A stretch of DNA of 32,688 bases from a virus: the IMG/VR virus record IMGVR_UViG_3300010411_000009, positions 1 to 32,688 of that record. One strand, given 5' to 3'. This document shows, one piece after another, positions 20,825-31,400 of the stretch (position 1 is the stretch's first letter; every line of letters begins with the position of its first letter). The position numbers and the translations under genes are program-made. A model generated the notes under the pieces. That model ran no database searches. It saw only the letters and a program-made list of their open reading frames with translations, and was not told the origin of the DNA.

Positions 20825-23167
20825 ATGGGCTTTTTTTCAGGTGAAACTAAAATTGATGTTTTTGCTAATACATGCCATCTTACAGATGTAGATACTACTT
20901 CTGTTGCTGATGCTGTATTATATGCTATTTTATCTGGTGAATCCATCGCGAGTTCAATACTTAATGTTACAATGAATCAGATGTCTAATCAGATGAAGCA
21001 ATTTAGAGCATATGCAAAAGAATCTTATTCACTTGGTTTACCTAAAGTTACTTATGAATCGTCTGTAATCTTCCCTGAAGAAGATGTTACTGATGCCATT
21101 ACAGCCGATACAAATGCTCCCTATGGTGTAGTATTAGATTTCCATTATGTAGCTCCTTTGGTGCCTTCAATGGTTGCTGCTCCTTATCTATTTTCACAAC
21201 GAGGATGGGACCCAACAACAGGTTCTATATCAATTCTCCCATCAGGTTATGAATCAAAATATGGAACATGGTATGAAGGTTCTGTATATGATATTACTTT
21301 AAATAGTAGTTATACCTCTATAGTAATTACATACTATATAAAACATTTACGTATACGCACCCTTTTTAATACTGAAAATGGTATACGTAATTATGAAATA
21401 CATACTCTATCTACTGAGTATAAAAATGAAACTATTGCTGCTCCTACTGGTTTATACTTTGGTAGAAATTATTGTGTAGCTGCTTATTACAACTTAAAAA
21501 GTAATTTAACACCAGAGACTGCTGAGAACTGGTGGTTTTATGACATGAGTTCTAAAATTTATCCAGCTTTAATACCAAGTAATTCTATTGATGAATCTAA
21601 TGATTTGTTACCAATTATACCTATTAGATATCAAAATGATGATATGACTCGTGATGAGGTACAAAATACAGAATTGTATCTTACCAGTAAAACTCTTTTA
21701 AATAAAATTGGTGTTAGCATAGATGATGTAGCAGATTTGATCGAAGAGAATCCTGATTCTGATGAAATAGATCATGCTTATGTTATGTTTGGTGTAGACT
21801 TACAATCAGATGAACCAGCAAGCATAAGATATATGGCAGAGTTTTTTGATTTTATTTCTGACAAAAGTACAGCAACTATGTATACAGATATTGAAGATAA
21901 CCTTTTGTCTTCTACTTCTACAGGTACGAAACTTACTGAAGGCGTGTTTGATTATAATACATATCGAGCATCAGTAGGTATTGCTACTGATGAATCAAAT
22001 AGTTCTAATAGTACAATTTATGGAACAGATAATGTATTGCATGTAACTTCTAATAGTTCTTTAGGTTCTTTTAGTGAATTTGGTTTAAAAGTTGAAATAT
22101 CTTATTCTTATATAAGATCAGAAATTAAAAGTGGCAGTATTGGTGATATAGGTTATGCAACTAAATCTTGGAGTAAAGGTACTGTAGTTAATGGTTTAAC
22201 TTGGGTCTATTCAAATGGAAAATATTCTTTAGACGATACAAAATTAATTTTAAAAGTACAAATCACTGAGAATTCATATAAACAAATAACGGTTAAAGGT
22301 TTAGTTCATCGAAATTATATCTATAAACAGCATTCTGTAATTACTACACTCAATGATGTAATTATTGATGAAGATGAACATAATTTTGTAATTCCTTTAC
22401 ATTACAATCTATCTGCTCTTCTTCCTATAAATATTAAAAATCAACTGTATCAAGATTCAATGGTTTTGGTTTTAAACAGCGTAGTAAAAACTCATGTAGC
22501 TTGGTATTCTACTGGTTTTTTTAAATTTGTAGTTATGGTAGTAGGTATTGTAATTTCAATATATACTGGTGGTGCAGGTAGTTTTATAAGTGCTCTTGCA
22601 ACAGCAACTGCTGCTGGTGCTATGGCTGTTTTGATGTTTTTACTTAAAACAATTATATTTACTTTAGCATTAAGTAAAGCACTGTCATTTGTAGCTCAAT
22701 GGGTAGGTCCAGAGATAACGGCTATTCTATCTGTAGCAGTAGCTACTGTTGCAGCAGCAAGTAAAATACCAGCTATCAATTCTATACAAGTATTGGGAGT
22801 ATCTATGCCTACGGCAAGTACTCTTATGAAATTATCTACTATGTTATTGTCTTCTTCCGGTAGTGCTTTTTCTGCTTTAGTAGAGGATGTAAATAAAAAA
22901 GCAACTAAATTTACTGAATATGCAGAAGGTAAATTTGAAGCTTTAGAAGAATATGAGGATTTAATAGATGATTCTGGTTTAGATGCAGTTGAGCTTTTAG
23001 ATTCTTTATCTTATTCTTCAGGTTTAACCCAAATGGCAAATATTACACCTGAAGAATATTATGATTTAGCAATTCATACAGGAAATATTGGTGTACTGTC
23101 TTTAAGCAGCCCTATGACTTTCCATAATATTGCATTAACTTTACCAGAACCAGAATTTTTTACATAA
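20825..23167 (+). CDS. Large virion protein with hydrophobic segment, probable ejection protein
   Basis: 780 residues. The N-terminal part (SVADAVLYAILSGESIASSI, then LNVTMNQMSNQMKQFRAYAK) is helical. The middle is a long beta-rich body with tyrosine-rich strands. Residues about 565-645 are strongly hydrophobic with several potential membrane spans (FFKFVVMVVGIVISIYTGGA ... AGAMAVLMFLLKTIIFTLAL ... ITAILSVAVATVAAASK), followed by an amphipathic, acidic end. Virion proteins with such spans in podoviruses are typically ejected with DNA to form an envelope channel, as the T7 internal proteins do. It lies in the group of N4 virion genes before vRNAP and could help pass the vRNAP into the cell. 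No enzymatic motif is visible. Confidence 0.65.
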   Translation: MGFFSGETKIDVFANTCHLTDVDTTSVADAVLYAILSGESIASSILNVTMNQMSNQMKQFRAYAKESYSLGLPKVTYESSVIFPEEDVTDAITADTNAPYGVVLDFHYVAPLVPSMVAAPYLFSQRGWDPTTGSISILPSGYESKYGTWYEGSVYDITLNSSYTSIVITYYIKHLRIRTLFNTENGIRNYEIHTLSTEYKNETIAAPTGLYFGRNYCVAAYYNLKSNLTPETAENWWFYDMSSKIYPALIPSNSIDESNDLLPIIPIRYQNDDMTRDEVQNTELYLTSKTLLNKIGVSIDDVADLIEENPDSDEIDHAYVMFGVDLQSDEPASIRYMAEFFDFISDKSTATMYTDIEDNLLSSTSTGTKLTEGVFDYNTYRASVGIATDESNSSNSTIYGTDNVLHVTSNSSLGSFSEFGLKVEISYSYIRSEIKSGSIGDIGYATKSWSKGTVVNGLTWVYSNGKYSLDDTKLILKVQITENSYKQITVKGLVHRNYIYKQHSVITTLNDVIIDEDEHNFVIPLHYNLSALLPINIKNQLYQDSMVLVLNSVVKTHVAWYSTGFFKFVVMVVGIVISIYTGGAGSFISALATATAAGAMAVLMFLLKTIIFTLALSKALSFVAQWVGPEITAILSVAVATVAAASKIPAINSIQVLGVSMPTASTLMKLSTMLLSSSGSAFSALVEDVNKKATKFTEYAEGKFEALEEYEDLIDDSGLDAVELLDSLSYSSGLTQMANITPEEYYDLAIHTGNIGVLSLSSPMTFHNIALTLPEPEFFT

Positions 23168-23182
23168 ACAGTGAGGTGTTAA

Positions 23183-23638
23183 ATGACTGATAGTAATTAT
23201 AGTTCTTTTGCTAATAATATGAATTTTTCTAATTCAAAAATTCTTTCAGATATTTCTAAAAAATTTAACAATGGTGGGTATTCAAACAGTAGTTTAAGTA
23301 ACACAGGAATTAATGCGAACCAATTTGGTTTTAATTTAGGTGATACTTCTACAAGTAATTCTTTTTTAAAGGGTGTGTTTGGTGGTAAGAATGCTGATGG
23401 TAGTATGTCAAATAACTGGAGAGGTACTGCTTTAAATGTACTTCAATCAGGTCTTGGTTTTTATCTTGGTAGCCAGCAACTTGATCAAGCAGAGGATGCT
23501 TTAGCTGAAAACAAGAGACAATTTAATACTAATTATAATGCTCAAAAAACATTGATTAATGATCAGTTGAAATGGCAGTATCAAGCCAGAAAAGATAGAA
23601 ATGCAGCTAATGCTGGTGAATTGGCTCAAATCTCATAG
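23183..23638 (+). CDS. Internal virion protein, 151 aa (T7 gp14-like layout)
   Basis: The first 60 residues are Asn/Ser-rich and probably disordered. Then a Gly-rich segment with FLKGVFGGKNADGSMSNNWR leads into a helix GTALNVLQSGLGFYLGSQQL. The rest is a polar coiled helix (DQAEDALAENKRQFNTNYNA, then INDQLKWQYQARKDRNAAN). A short amphipathic helix followed by a Gln/Asn/Lys-rich coil is the layout of small ejected proteins such as T7 gp14, encoded right before the larger internal proteins. No domain is diagnostic. It is tightly linked to its neighbours (15 bases after one, 9 before the next), has an AGGTGTTAA SD, and likely packs with them inside the capsid. Confidence 0.58.
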   Translation: MTDSNYSSFANNMNFSNSKILSDISKKFNNGGYSNSSLSNTGINANQFGFNLGDTSTSNSFLKGVFGGKNADGSMSNNWRGTALNVLQSGLGFYLGSQQLDQAEDALAENKRQFNTNYNAQKTLINDQLKWQYQARKDRNAANAGELAQIS

Positions 23639-23647
23639 GAGTATATA

Positions 23648-25477
23648 ATGGCACAAATTACATGGCGTAATGTAGGTGGTAGTTCTGGTGGTAGTTCTGG
23701 TGCAAGTGCTAATACACAAGCTCAAGCCAGTGCTACAGATACTCTTATGAAGGCTTTTGATCCTCTTAGAAACGAGTTAAATGCTCGGCAAGGTGTTAAC
23801 ACTCAGAATTGGGATAACACCGCTAAACAGAACACACAGGCTATGAGAGCACAGTTACAAGGATATCAGAACTTGGGTGATTTGAATAAAGCAGAAGCTG
23901 AAGGTGCTACTTCAGAACAAGCTTTTACTAATCAGTTTGGTGCTCAGTATGATCCTACTGCAAGAAAGGCTGCTATAGATGAACGTAGAATGTATTTACA
24001 GAATGCTGCAAGAAATGAAGCTATTCCTGCTGCTTTAGCTATTGCTGATGAGAATCAGGATATTGGTGCTGGTCTTGGTGAGTTAGAAAATAAGTATAGA
24101 AGTATGGGTATGGCTGAGCCACAAATACAAAAAGAATTGAATACTTTTAGGGCAAATAATTCTGCTCGTGTAGAGGGCTATGAGAAGGCAAATAAGAAGG
24201 ATGCAGATACTTTTCTTACTACAGTAGGTACTCCTAAAAACCCTTCTCAAATCGAAGACATAGTAGCTCAAGCAGGTCAAGCAGGATTAAAGAATACTGA
24301 TTATCTTCGTGATAGACTTACTTCTGAACTTAGTGCATCTCATGAACAAGAGAAATACCAAAGAGGTGCTAATGATTATTACAGAAAAGAGAGAGAACGT
24401 AATGCGATAAATTCTGCTATGGAACGTGGTACTGCTATGCTACAGCAAGGTGCTACACCTCAAGAAGCTTTTGCAGCAAATAAAAGTAATCTTACAGGTG
24501 CTCAGTTACCTAAGTTTCTTAATGCTATGGCTGTTAATGATCCTAATCTTAGTGCTATGAGTAACACACAGAAAGAACAGTACCAAAGAATTGCTGCAAA
24601 AGGTGCTCAAGGTTTAACAGCACATCAAGCAAAACTGGATAAAGTAAATTCTGATTTTGTATCACAACGTGAAAAAGTAACAAGAATTACTCCTGCTGTA
24701 CTTGATACAGTAGATAAAGCCAATACTACTCCAGGTGGTATGGTAGGTAAAATCTCTGATTATATGTCTTCTACTGGATGGGAACCATCTGATATGTGGT
24801 CTGACAAGATCACAGGTAAAGGTAGAGTAGAACAAGAATTAAATAACTTTAAAGCACAAATTGTAAATGAAGCTGCAAGTGCTACTCCTGCTGAGGTAGA
24901 CGCTATACTATGGAATGCTTATCAAGATACTAATAAGAAATCTTTTTTTGGTGATACTGGTTTAGATGTAGAACTTATGAGAACTTCTCTTACAAAGAAT
25001 ATAGACGATTTTAAGAAAGGTGAGCTAATAGACCAACAGCGTATTCAATTTAAACAAGCTGCTGATGCTGAAATGCAAGAGTTAACTGAAGGTCAATTAG
25101 ATTATATGTATGGTCTTAAATCTTCTATAGAAACAGGTAATAAGACAGGTAAAAAAGGTAGTATTGTTGACAGACTTAAAGATATAGATAAGAATGCTTT
25201 ACCTATAGATGAGAGTAAAACTCTTGTTGGTCGGTATAAAGCACAAATGAAACAAATAGATAAAGCAGCAAAAGATAAACAAGCTGCTGATACCGCTGCT
25301 GCTAAGTTAAAAATTGAAGCTGCTAAAAAAGAGAAAGCAAGCAAGACAAAAACTTCAAATACAACTAAAGCAAATCTTTTAAAAGAACGTATAGCCCGAG
25401 AAACACAAAGTGGTTACACAGAACCTGATCCCGATCAAAAACCATTTAATTTTACTCTCAAAAAAAGACCTCAATAA
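23648..25477 (+). CDS. Internal virion protein, 609 aa (T7 gp15-like layout)
   Basis: A mostly helical, Gln/Ala/Lys-rich protein. The start MAQITWRNVGGSSGGSSGAS (with 'ITWRNV') is a recurrent beginning of large internal or ejected proteins in podoviruses. The remainder is a run of helical segments (LRNELNARQGVNTQNWDNTA ... EAIPAALAIADENQDIGAGL ... ERNAINSAMERGTAMLQQGA) and a highly charged Lys/Ala C-terminus (AAAKLKIEAAKKEKASKTKT). Its place directly before the vRNAP suggests it forms part of the ejected core, by analogy with T7 gp15 and gp16. No peptidoglycan hydrolase motif is visible. SD is AGGAGTATATA and there are 14 bases to the next start. Confidence 0.62.
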   Translation: MAQITWRNVGGSSGGSSGASANTQAQASATDTLMKAFDPLRNELNARQGVNTQNWDNTAKQNTQAMRAQLQGYQNLGDLNKAEAEGATSEQAFTNQFGAQYDPTARKAAIDERRMYLQNAARNEAIPAALAIADENQDIGAGLGELENKYRSMGMAEPQIQKELNTFRANNSARVEGYEKANKKDADTFLTTVGTPKNPSQIEDIVAQAGQAGLKNTDYLRDRLTSELSASHEQEKYQRGANDYYRKERERNAINSAMERGTAMLQQGATPQEAFAANKSNLTGAQLPKFLNAMAVNDPNLSAMSNTQKEQYQRIAAKGAQGLTAHQAKLDKVNSDFVSQREKVTRITPAVLDTVDKANTTPGGMVGKISDYMSSTGWEPSDMWSDKITGKGRVEQELNNFKAQIVNEAASATPAEVDAILWNAYQDTNKKSFFGDTGLDVELMRTSLTKNIDDFKKGELIDQQRIQFKQAADAEMQELTEGQLDYMYGLKSSIETGNKTGKKGSIVDRLKDIDKNALPIDESKTLVGRYKAQMKQIDKAAKDKQAADTAAAKLKIEAAKKEKASKTKTSNTTKANLLKERIARETQSGYTEPDPDQKPFNFTLKKRPQ

Positions 25478-25491
25478 AATAGGATAAATAT

Positions 25492-28400
25492 ATGCCATTA
25501 GATCTTGATGCTTTAACTGCTACTAAAATGGCTTCTTTAGAAGGAACTTTAAAAGCCAAAAAAGAAAATGTTCTTACTCCTGCTGCACAGTATTTACAGG
25601 AACGTGCAAATAAAGCACAGGCTCTTAATCCTTTACCTTCAATGGATCAAGAGATTACTCCTACTGAGTTACCTGCTATAGAAGAAAATATTGCAAGGTC
25701 TACTTACAGAGGTGGTAGAGAAGCTGTTCAAGGAATGGCTGGTTTAACTTATGGTTTAGGTGCTGGTGCAGCAGCAATAGCTGAGACTGTTTTAGGTGAA
25801 GGCGGTTTATCTACTGATATAAAAAAATCCATGGTTAATAAGTATGTAGCCAATGAAAAAGCAATGGCTGTTTATGCAAAACCTGAAGATTCTCTTACTT
25901 ATTCTTGGAAAAAAGCTACTGAAGAAGGCGATGTTGGTGCTATGCTTTCATGGGCATCTCATGGTATTGGTTATGTAGCTGCTCAAATGGCTACTATGCT
26001 TGCAGGTGCAGGTATTGTTGCTCAAGGTACTAAAATGCTTGGTAAGAAAGCAGTAAGTAAAATTGCAACTACTCTCATTGAAAAAGAAGCAACAAGACTT
26101 GCTGCTGGTAAAGCAGTTACAGAAGCTACTATGAACCAAGCTACTAAGACTGTAGCAGGTAGGCTTGGAACTCATTTAGGTATGGGTATAGAGGGCTTTG
26201 GTATGGAAGGTGGGGAGATCATGGGTGATCTTGCTAAACAGTCCGTAATCGAAGACAGGGGCCTCACAGGAGCAGAGATAGGCAAAGGGTTAACTGCTAC
26301 AGCTATTGCAGGTAGTATTGAGTATCTTGAAAATGTATTAGAACTTGGTGCTTTTAAAGGTAAACTTGCTAATTTACCTGGAACTAAAAGCATAAATGGT
26401 AAGACAGGTAAATTAGCAAGAGCTGCTGTTACAGGTGCAAAGGTATCTGGTACTGAGGCTCTACAAGAAGCAGCGCAGACTGCTGTAGAACAATGGGGTA
26501 AAGGACAAGATCTAAATACAACTGAAATTATTGATGCTGCTGGTTTAGGTGCATTAGGAGGTGGTCCTGCTTCAGTAGGTGGATTAGCTACTAAATCAAT
26601 AAAAGAACAAAAAACTGCTAATTTTAAGCGTGCTGAAAAAGACAGAATTAAACCACAAAATACTGCTGGATTTAAAACCAAAGTTAAGAAAGCTGCTGAA
26701 ACTGCTAAAGGTGTATTAAAGTTTACTGAAGCAGACAGTCCTGATCGTAATGAAACTACTGCAATTAATGTAATGCATGAACGTGTACAGAAAGAAGAAG
26801 TAGCTGCTTCAGAAAAAGTAAAGATTGGTAAAGATGCTCTTAATCTTTTTAAGAGTATGCATAAAGAACATGGAGAACTTCTTGCTGAATTCGCTGCTGG
26901 TACAGAAGAAGACAAAATAAATAATCCTGAAAAGTATGATGCAATAGATGCAAAGGTTACTGAATTAGAAACAAGAATTAAAGATACTGAACCTATTGTT
27001 ATGGCTATTGTTAAAGCCAAACAAGCAGATAAAGAAGTAGAACCAGAAGCATTGCTTGAAACTTTTAGACAGTCTTTTGTAAAAGAAAATGGTAAAACAT
27101 CAGGTAATATTGCTGAATCTATACGTAAGGTTTTTGGTTCTAAAGCATCTAATACGATTATGGATTCTACTGCTGAAGGTTATATTGATATTGAAGAACA
27201 GTTAAAAGCGTATACAGGAGATTTAACAGAAAATGAAAAAGCTGAAGTACAGGCTGGAGCTAAACTACAAAAGTCTTCTGATGCTGTTATTCAGCAAGTA
27301 AATAAGAATGTAGGTAAAGTAAATACAGATATCTTAGAAGGAAGCCTTGAGGGAGATTTTAAAGGTATTTCTCAGCACATTGAAGGTATTACGGATGCTA
27401 TGGCATCAGGTGATACTAAACTGGCTCAGGATCTACAGCAAACACTTTCTAAGTGGGCAGATAGCAGAGTACATAGATTTGAAGTATTTAATGAAATGTA
27501 CGAAAAAGGTGATAAAGCTTCTTTTAAAACTAAAAAAGCTTTTGCTGAACTAAGTGCAATACGTAAAGCACAAATAGGTAAAGATTTATTTGTAAATAAA
27601 GGATCTAAAGGTTTAGTAGATTTTATGGGTCTTGAAGCACAAGCATTGCAAGATGCTGCTGCTTATGGAGAGGAAATTCTTAACACAAAACCTACTAATA
27701 CAAAAACAGAAACACAGGTAAGGGATAGTCGCACAGCTACTTCTCCAGCGTCGGTCGACATCAAAATCACTCCACAAGAGAAAGTAACTCCTGAAAAGAC
27801 CGATCAGGGGGGAGTTGATGCTCAGATCAATCCTGCTTCTGTAAATGCTACAGAGCAGGATGGTTTGGGTTATTCTGATGAATATATTAATCAAATGTCT
27901 CAGTTAACTGATGAATCAAATACAGAGGATTATATTAATGCTGAGGTTACAGCGAATGTAGAATATAGGAATACTTCCAATAAAACAGAAGAAGGAATTA
28001 GTAAGCGTAAATCAATTAAAGAAAAGCTTTTAGAATTACGAGAAAAAAAGAATAATACGTTACCTTCAAATACAGAAAAGAAAGCTCTTAAAGAGTTACA
28101 GAATTATTTTAATAAATCAGGTCATAAACAAAAAGAAGTTGCTACTGTTAAAATTGTAAATAAACCAAAACAAAGTAAAGACTTAAAGGCAATTGCTAAG
28201 GCTTTTGGTGTACAAGTACATTTTTATGAATCTACTTCTGATGCTATTAATAAACAAGAAGGTGTAGCTACATATACAGATGCTCGTAATATTTTCATTA
28301 ATAAAGATACTAAAGATTCTCATCTTGGTATTTTAGGTCATGAAATTACTCACCAGCTTAAACGTAAACATCCTGATCTGTATACAAAGCTTGAAACTCA

Positions 28401-31400
28401 TTTAGAAATTAGTGATGAAAATTTTAATCAATTTAAAGATAGTTTACTTAAAGATGTTAAAGGTACTCCTATAGAGAAGGAGTATGCTAAGAATGCAAAA
28501 GAAGAGCTTCTTGCTATGTTCGTTGGTGAGCATTTCGGTAATAAATCTTTTTGGAATAAAGTAAAAGTATCTGATAAAAAACTATTTGATAAGCTTGTTA
28601 ATATTGCTCATAAAATACTGACTAAAGTAATGAGAGCAGTTACTATTGTATCTCCATATTTTAGTGATTTACGAGCAGCACAGAAAACACTATTTGAAGT
28701 AATGCAAGAAACTGTTCAGAGAGAGCAAGAGATAACCAAAAAAGACACTATTACAACAACGCATACTGACATATCAGTAAGAGGTTTAAAAGCTGTAAAA
28801 GACCCTGAAATGAGTATTACATTAAAAGATTCTATAGCTGATTACAGAAAATCTTTTATTAATACTGTAAATTTTTTAGTACAACCAAAATATAAAAATT
28901 TTATTGATCAAGATCCTATCCAGTATTTACTTCAAGAAGATGGTAAATTGCCAGAACAAGTTACTGAAGCTTTAATGGCTGTTAGTTACAAATGGCTTGC
29001 TACTCAAGCTTCAAGTTATGTATCTAATGATGAATACAGAATGTCCAGTATTCTTGGTTTAGATGAAGATAGTGATATTCAATTAACTCCTGATGCAATG
29101 AAAGCATTAAGACATATAGGAGTACAGGCAAATTATCCTATTGAAGCTCTTGGTAAAGAAGCATTTAAAATACTTGGTATTAAAATAGGTGATAATGCTG
29201 ATTATGATTTAAGGGATCGTATGGAATTATCTCTTGGTTCTATGATGATTGCTACTATGGAACAGCAAAAGCTTATAGAACCAGTGTATATATTTTCAGG
29301 GAGTGCTGGTAATAAGGATAAAGGAATAGCTCCTTTTGGATATGCTGGATTAATCGCAAAACAAAAAGATCCTCTTAATCCTTTTTATGCTAATGTGACT
29401 GATCGTTTTAAAACCAGTGAAAAGTATATAGCAACTAAGAATGCTGATCCTACTATTACATTTTATAGACCAATATCACAACCTCATACTAAATTGAAAA
29501 ATGAAAGAGAAGCATCTCCTATTATTCGTGGTATAGCAAAAGATTGGAATACTGATAGAACAGCTTGGGATAATACTTATAATCCAGATGGTGAGAAAAG
29601 AGATTTTAGTTTTAAACCATTTACTTATAAAGAAGGTCATCAATTTCTTACTAAAAGAGCTGGTTTTCAATGGACTAAAGAGCAGTCTGCTAATTTGATT
29701 AAAAATATCAATACTCCTTGGGTACCTAATGCTCCTGTAATGAATGTATTTCTTGCTTTAGATCAAGATAGTCAAGAAAGAATTTTAGATAGACAAGATA
29801 CAGACACTGAACACATCTCAGAACATGAAAGTAATAAAGGTATTAATCTTGGTATTCAGAAAAGTATTGAAAAAGTAGCAGGATGGTTATCTGCTGCTGA
29901 GTTAGAAGAAAATGGGTATGAATCTGAATTCTATATTCCTGCTGAACCATGGAAACAAGAAAGAATGGGTATGACATCTTCTGTATCACCGCAGGGTGAT
30001 AAGTTGATGCGTTCTTTGTTTAATATGAAAGATTGGAAACGTGATATGGATCTTAATGATCCTGCACAAAAGGATTTGTTTTTACTTGGTATTGGTTTAT
30101 ATCTTGATATCGAATTTACTAAAGAAGGTGGTATAGTTAATACAGTTCAAAAAACTGAAGAACTTTTACAAACAGATATAATGCAAAATGGTATTCAATC
30201 TATTAAAAACTTAATAAATCGTAATACTGATATTATTAAAGTGACTCTTGATGTTGAAAAAGCTACTGAAACAGAAATGAAAAATATAGTAGCAGCGGTT
30301 AAGAAAGGTGGAGTAAAAGCACAATCTCTTAAAGCATTGGTTGAATTTGCAAGATATGATTTAGCTGTAGAAGCAGGATCTAAAACTTTTGAAACTACTA
30401 TGACTATTGAAATTGATGGTACTGCTAATGGTCCTGCTTTTGGCAGATGGCAGTTTATGCAAGATCCTGAAAATCCTTTGTTACATCTTGCTGCATTACA
30501 GACCGGTGGTTTTCGTTTCTATGAAAATGTAGAAGGACAAGCTAAATGGGATTTATCTGAACATCTTGCTGTAGCATTAAATCATGATGCTTATCAGATT
30601 ACTGGTTTTGCTTGGGCTAATACTCAGTTACAAAGAGAGATAGAAGTACAAGAAGAAAAGCTTGATACACATAGCACTGCTGGTAAAAAATATGATGCTC
30701 AGAAAACCATAGATAAAATGCATGCTTTTCAAGAGATTATGGGTGAAGCTATTGATCCAGAGACAGGCAATGTATCTAAAGAAATGCGTAAGCTTGCTAA
30801 ACCTCCTACAATGAAAACCATGTATTCTATGGGTCAGAAGAAGCTTACTCAAGAATTGATTCATAATACTATTAAAACTATTGAAATGAAGGCAAAAAAG
30901 TTCAGTGAAGATGCTGAAGTATTACATGCTCTAAATATGACTGTATTGACTCTTACAGATCATCCTTTATTTCCTATTTCTGGTAATGGAAATAATATTA
31001 AGACATTACCTATCTCTAAAGAAAAAGTACTTAATACAAGGTTATCTGATGCTGCTATAACAGTTCTTTCAAAGCATATTAGTGAAAATCAAGGTAAGAC
31101 TATGTATGAAGCTGTAATAGAAGTATTTCAAGAAATCAAAGAAACCTCAGATACACTAAATCAAGGACTTAGTTTAGCTACTGTTTACTATAATACAATG
31201 CGTAAAGGATATATTGCTAAGGCATTAAAAGAAGGCAATAAAGAAATTCTTTCTGTTGGTGATGTTAAAAAAATAGATAAACAATTAGAAAACATCTTTC
31301 CACAAATACAAGGTGCTGGTGGTAGTATGTTACCCATGGCAAGTTTAGATGATAGAAGAGATTATTCAGCAAAGCATCCTGTAGTCCAAGGATACCGTAA

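Noticed and set aside
26172-27020. Minus-strand 282-codon hydrophobic frame
   Set aside because: Antisense to the vRNAP gene; Ala/Ser/Leu/Pro-rich content arises from complementing GCT/ACT/GAA-type codons and it lacks an SD.
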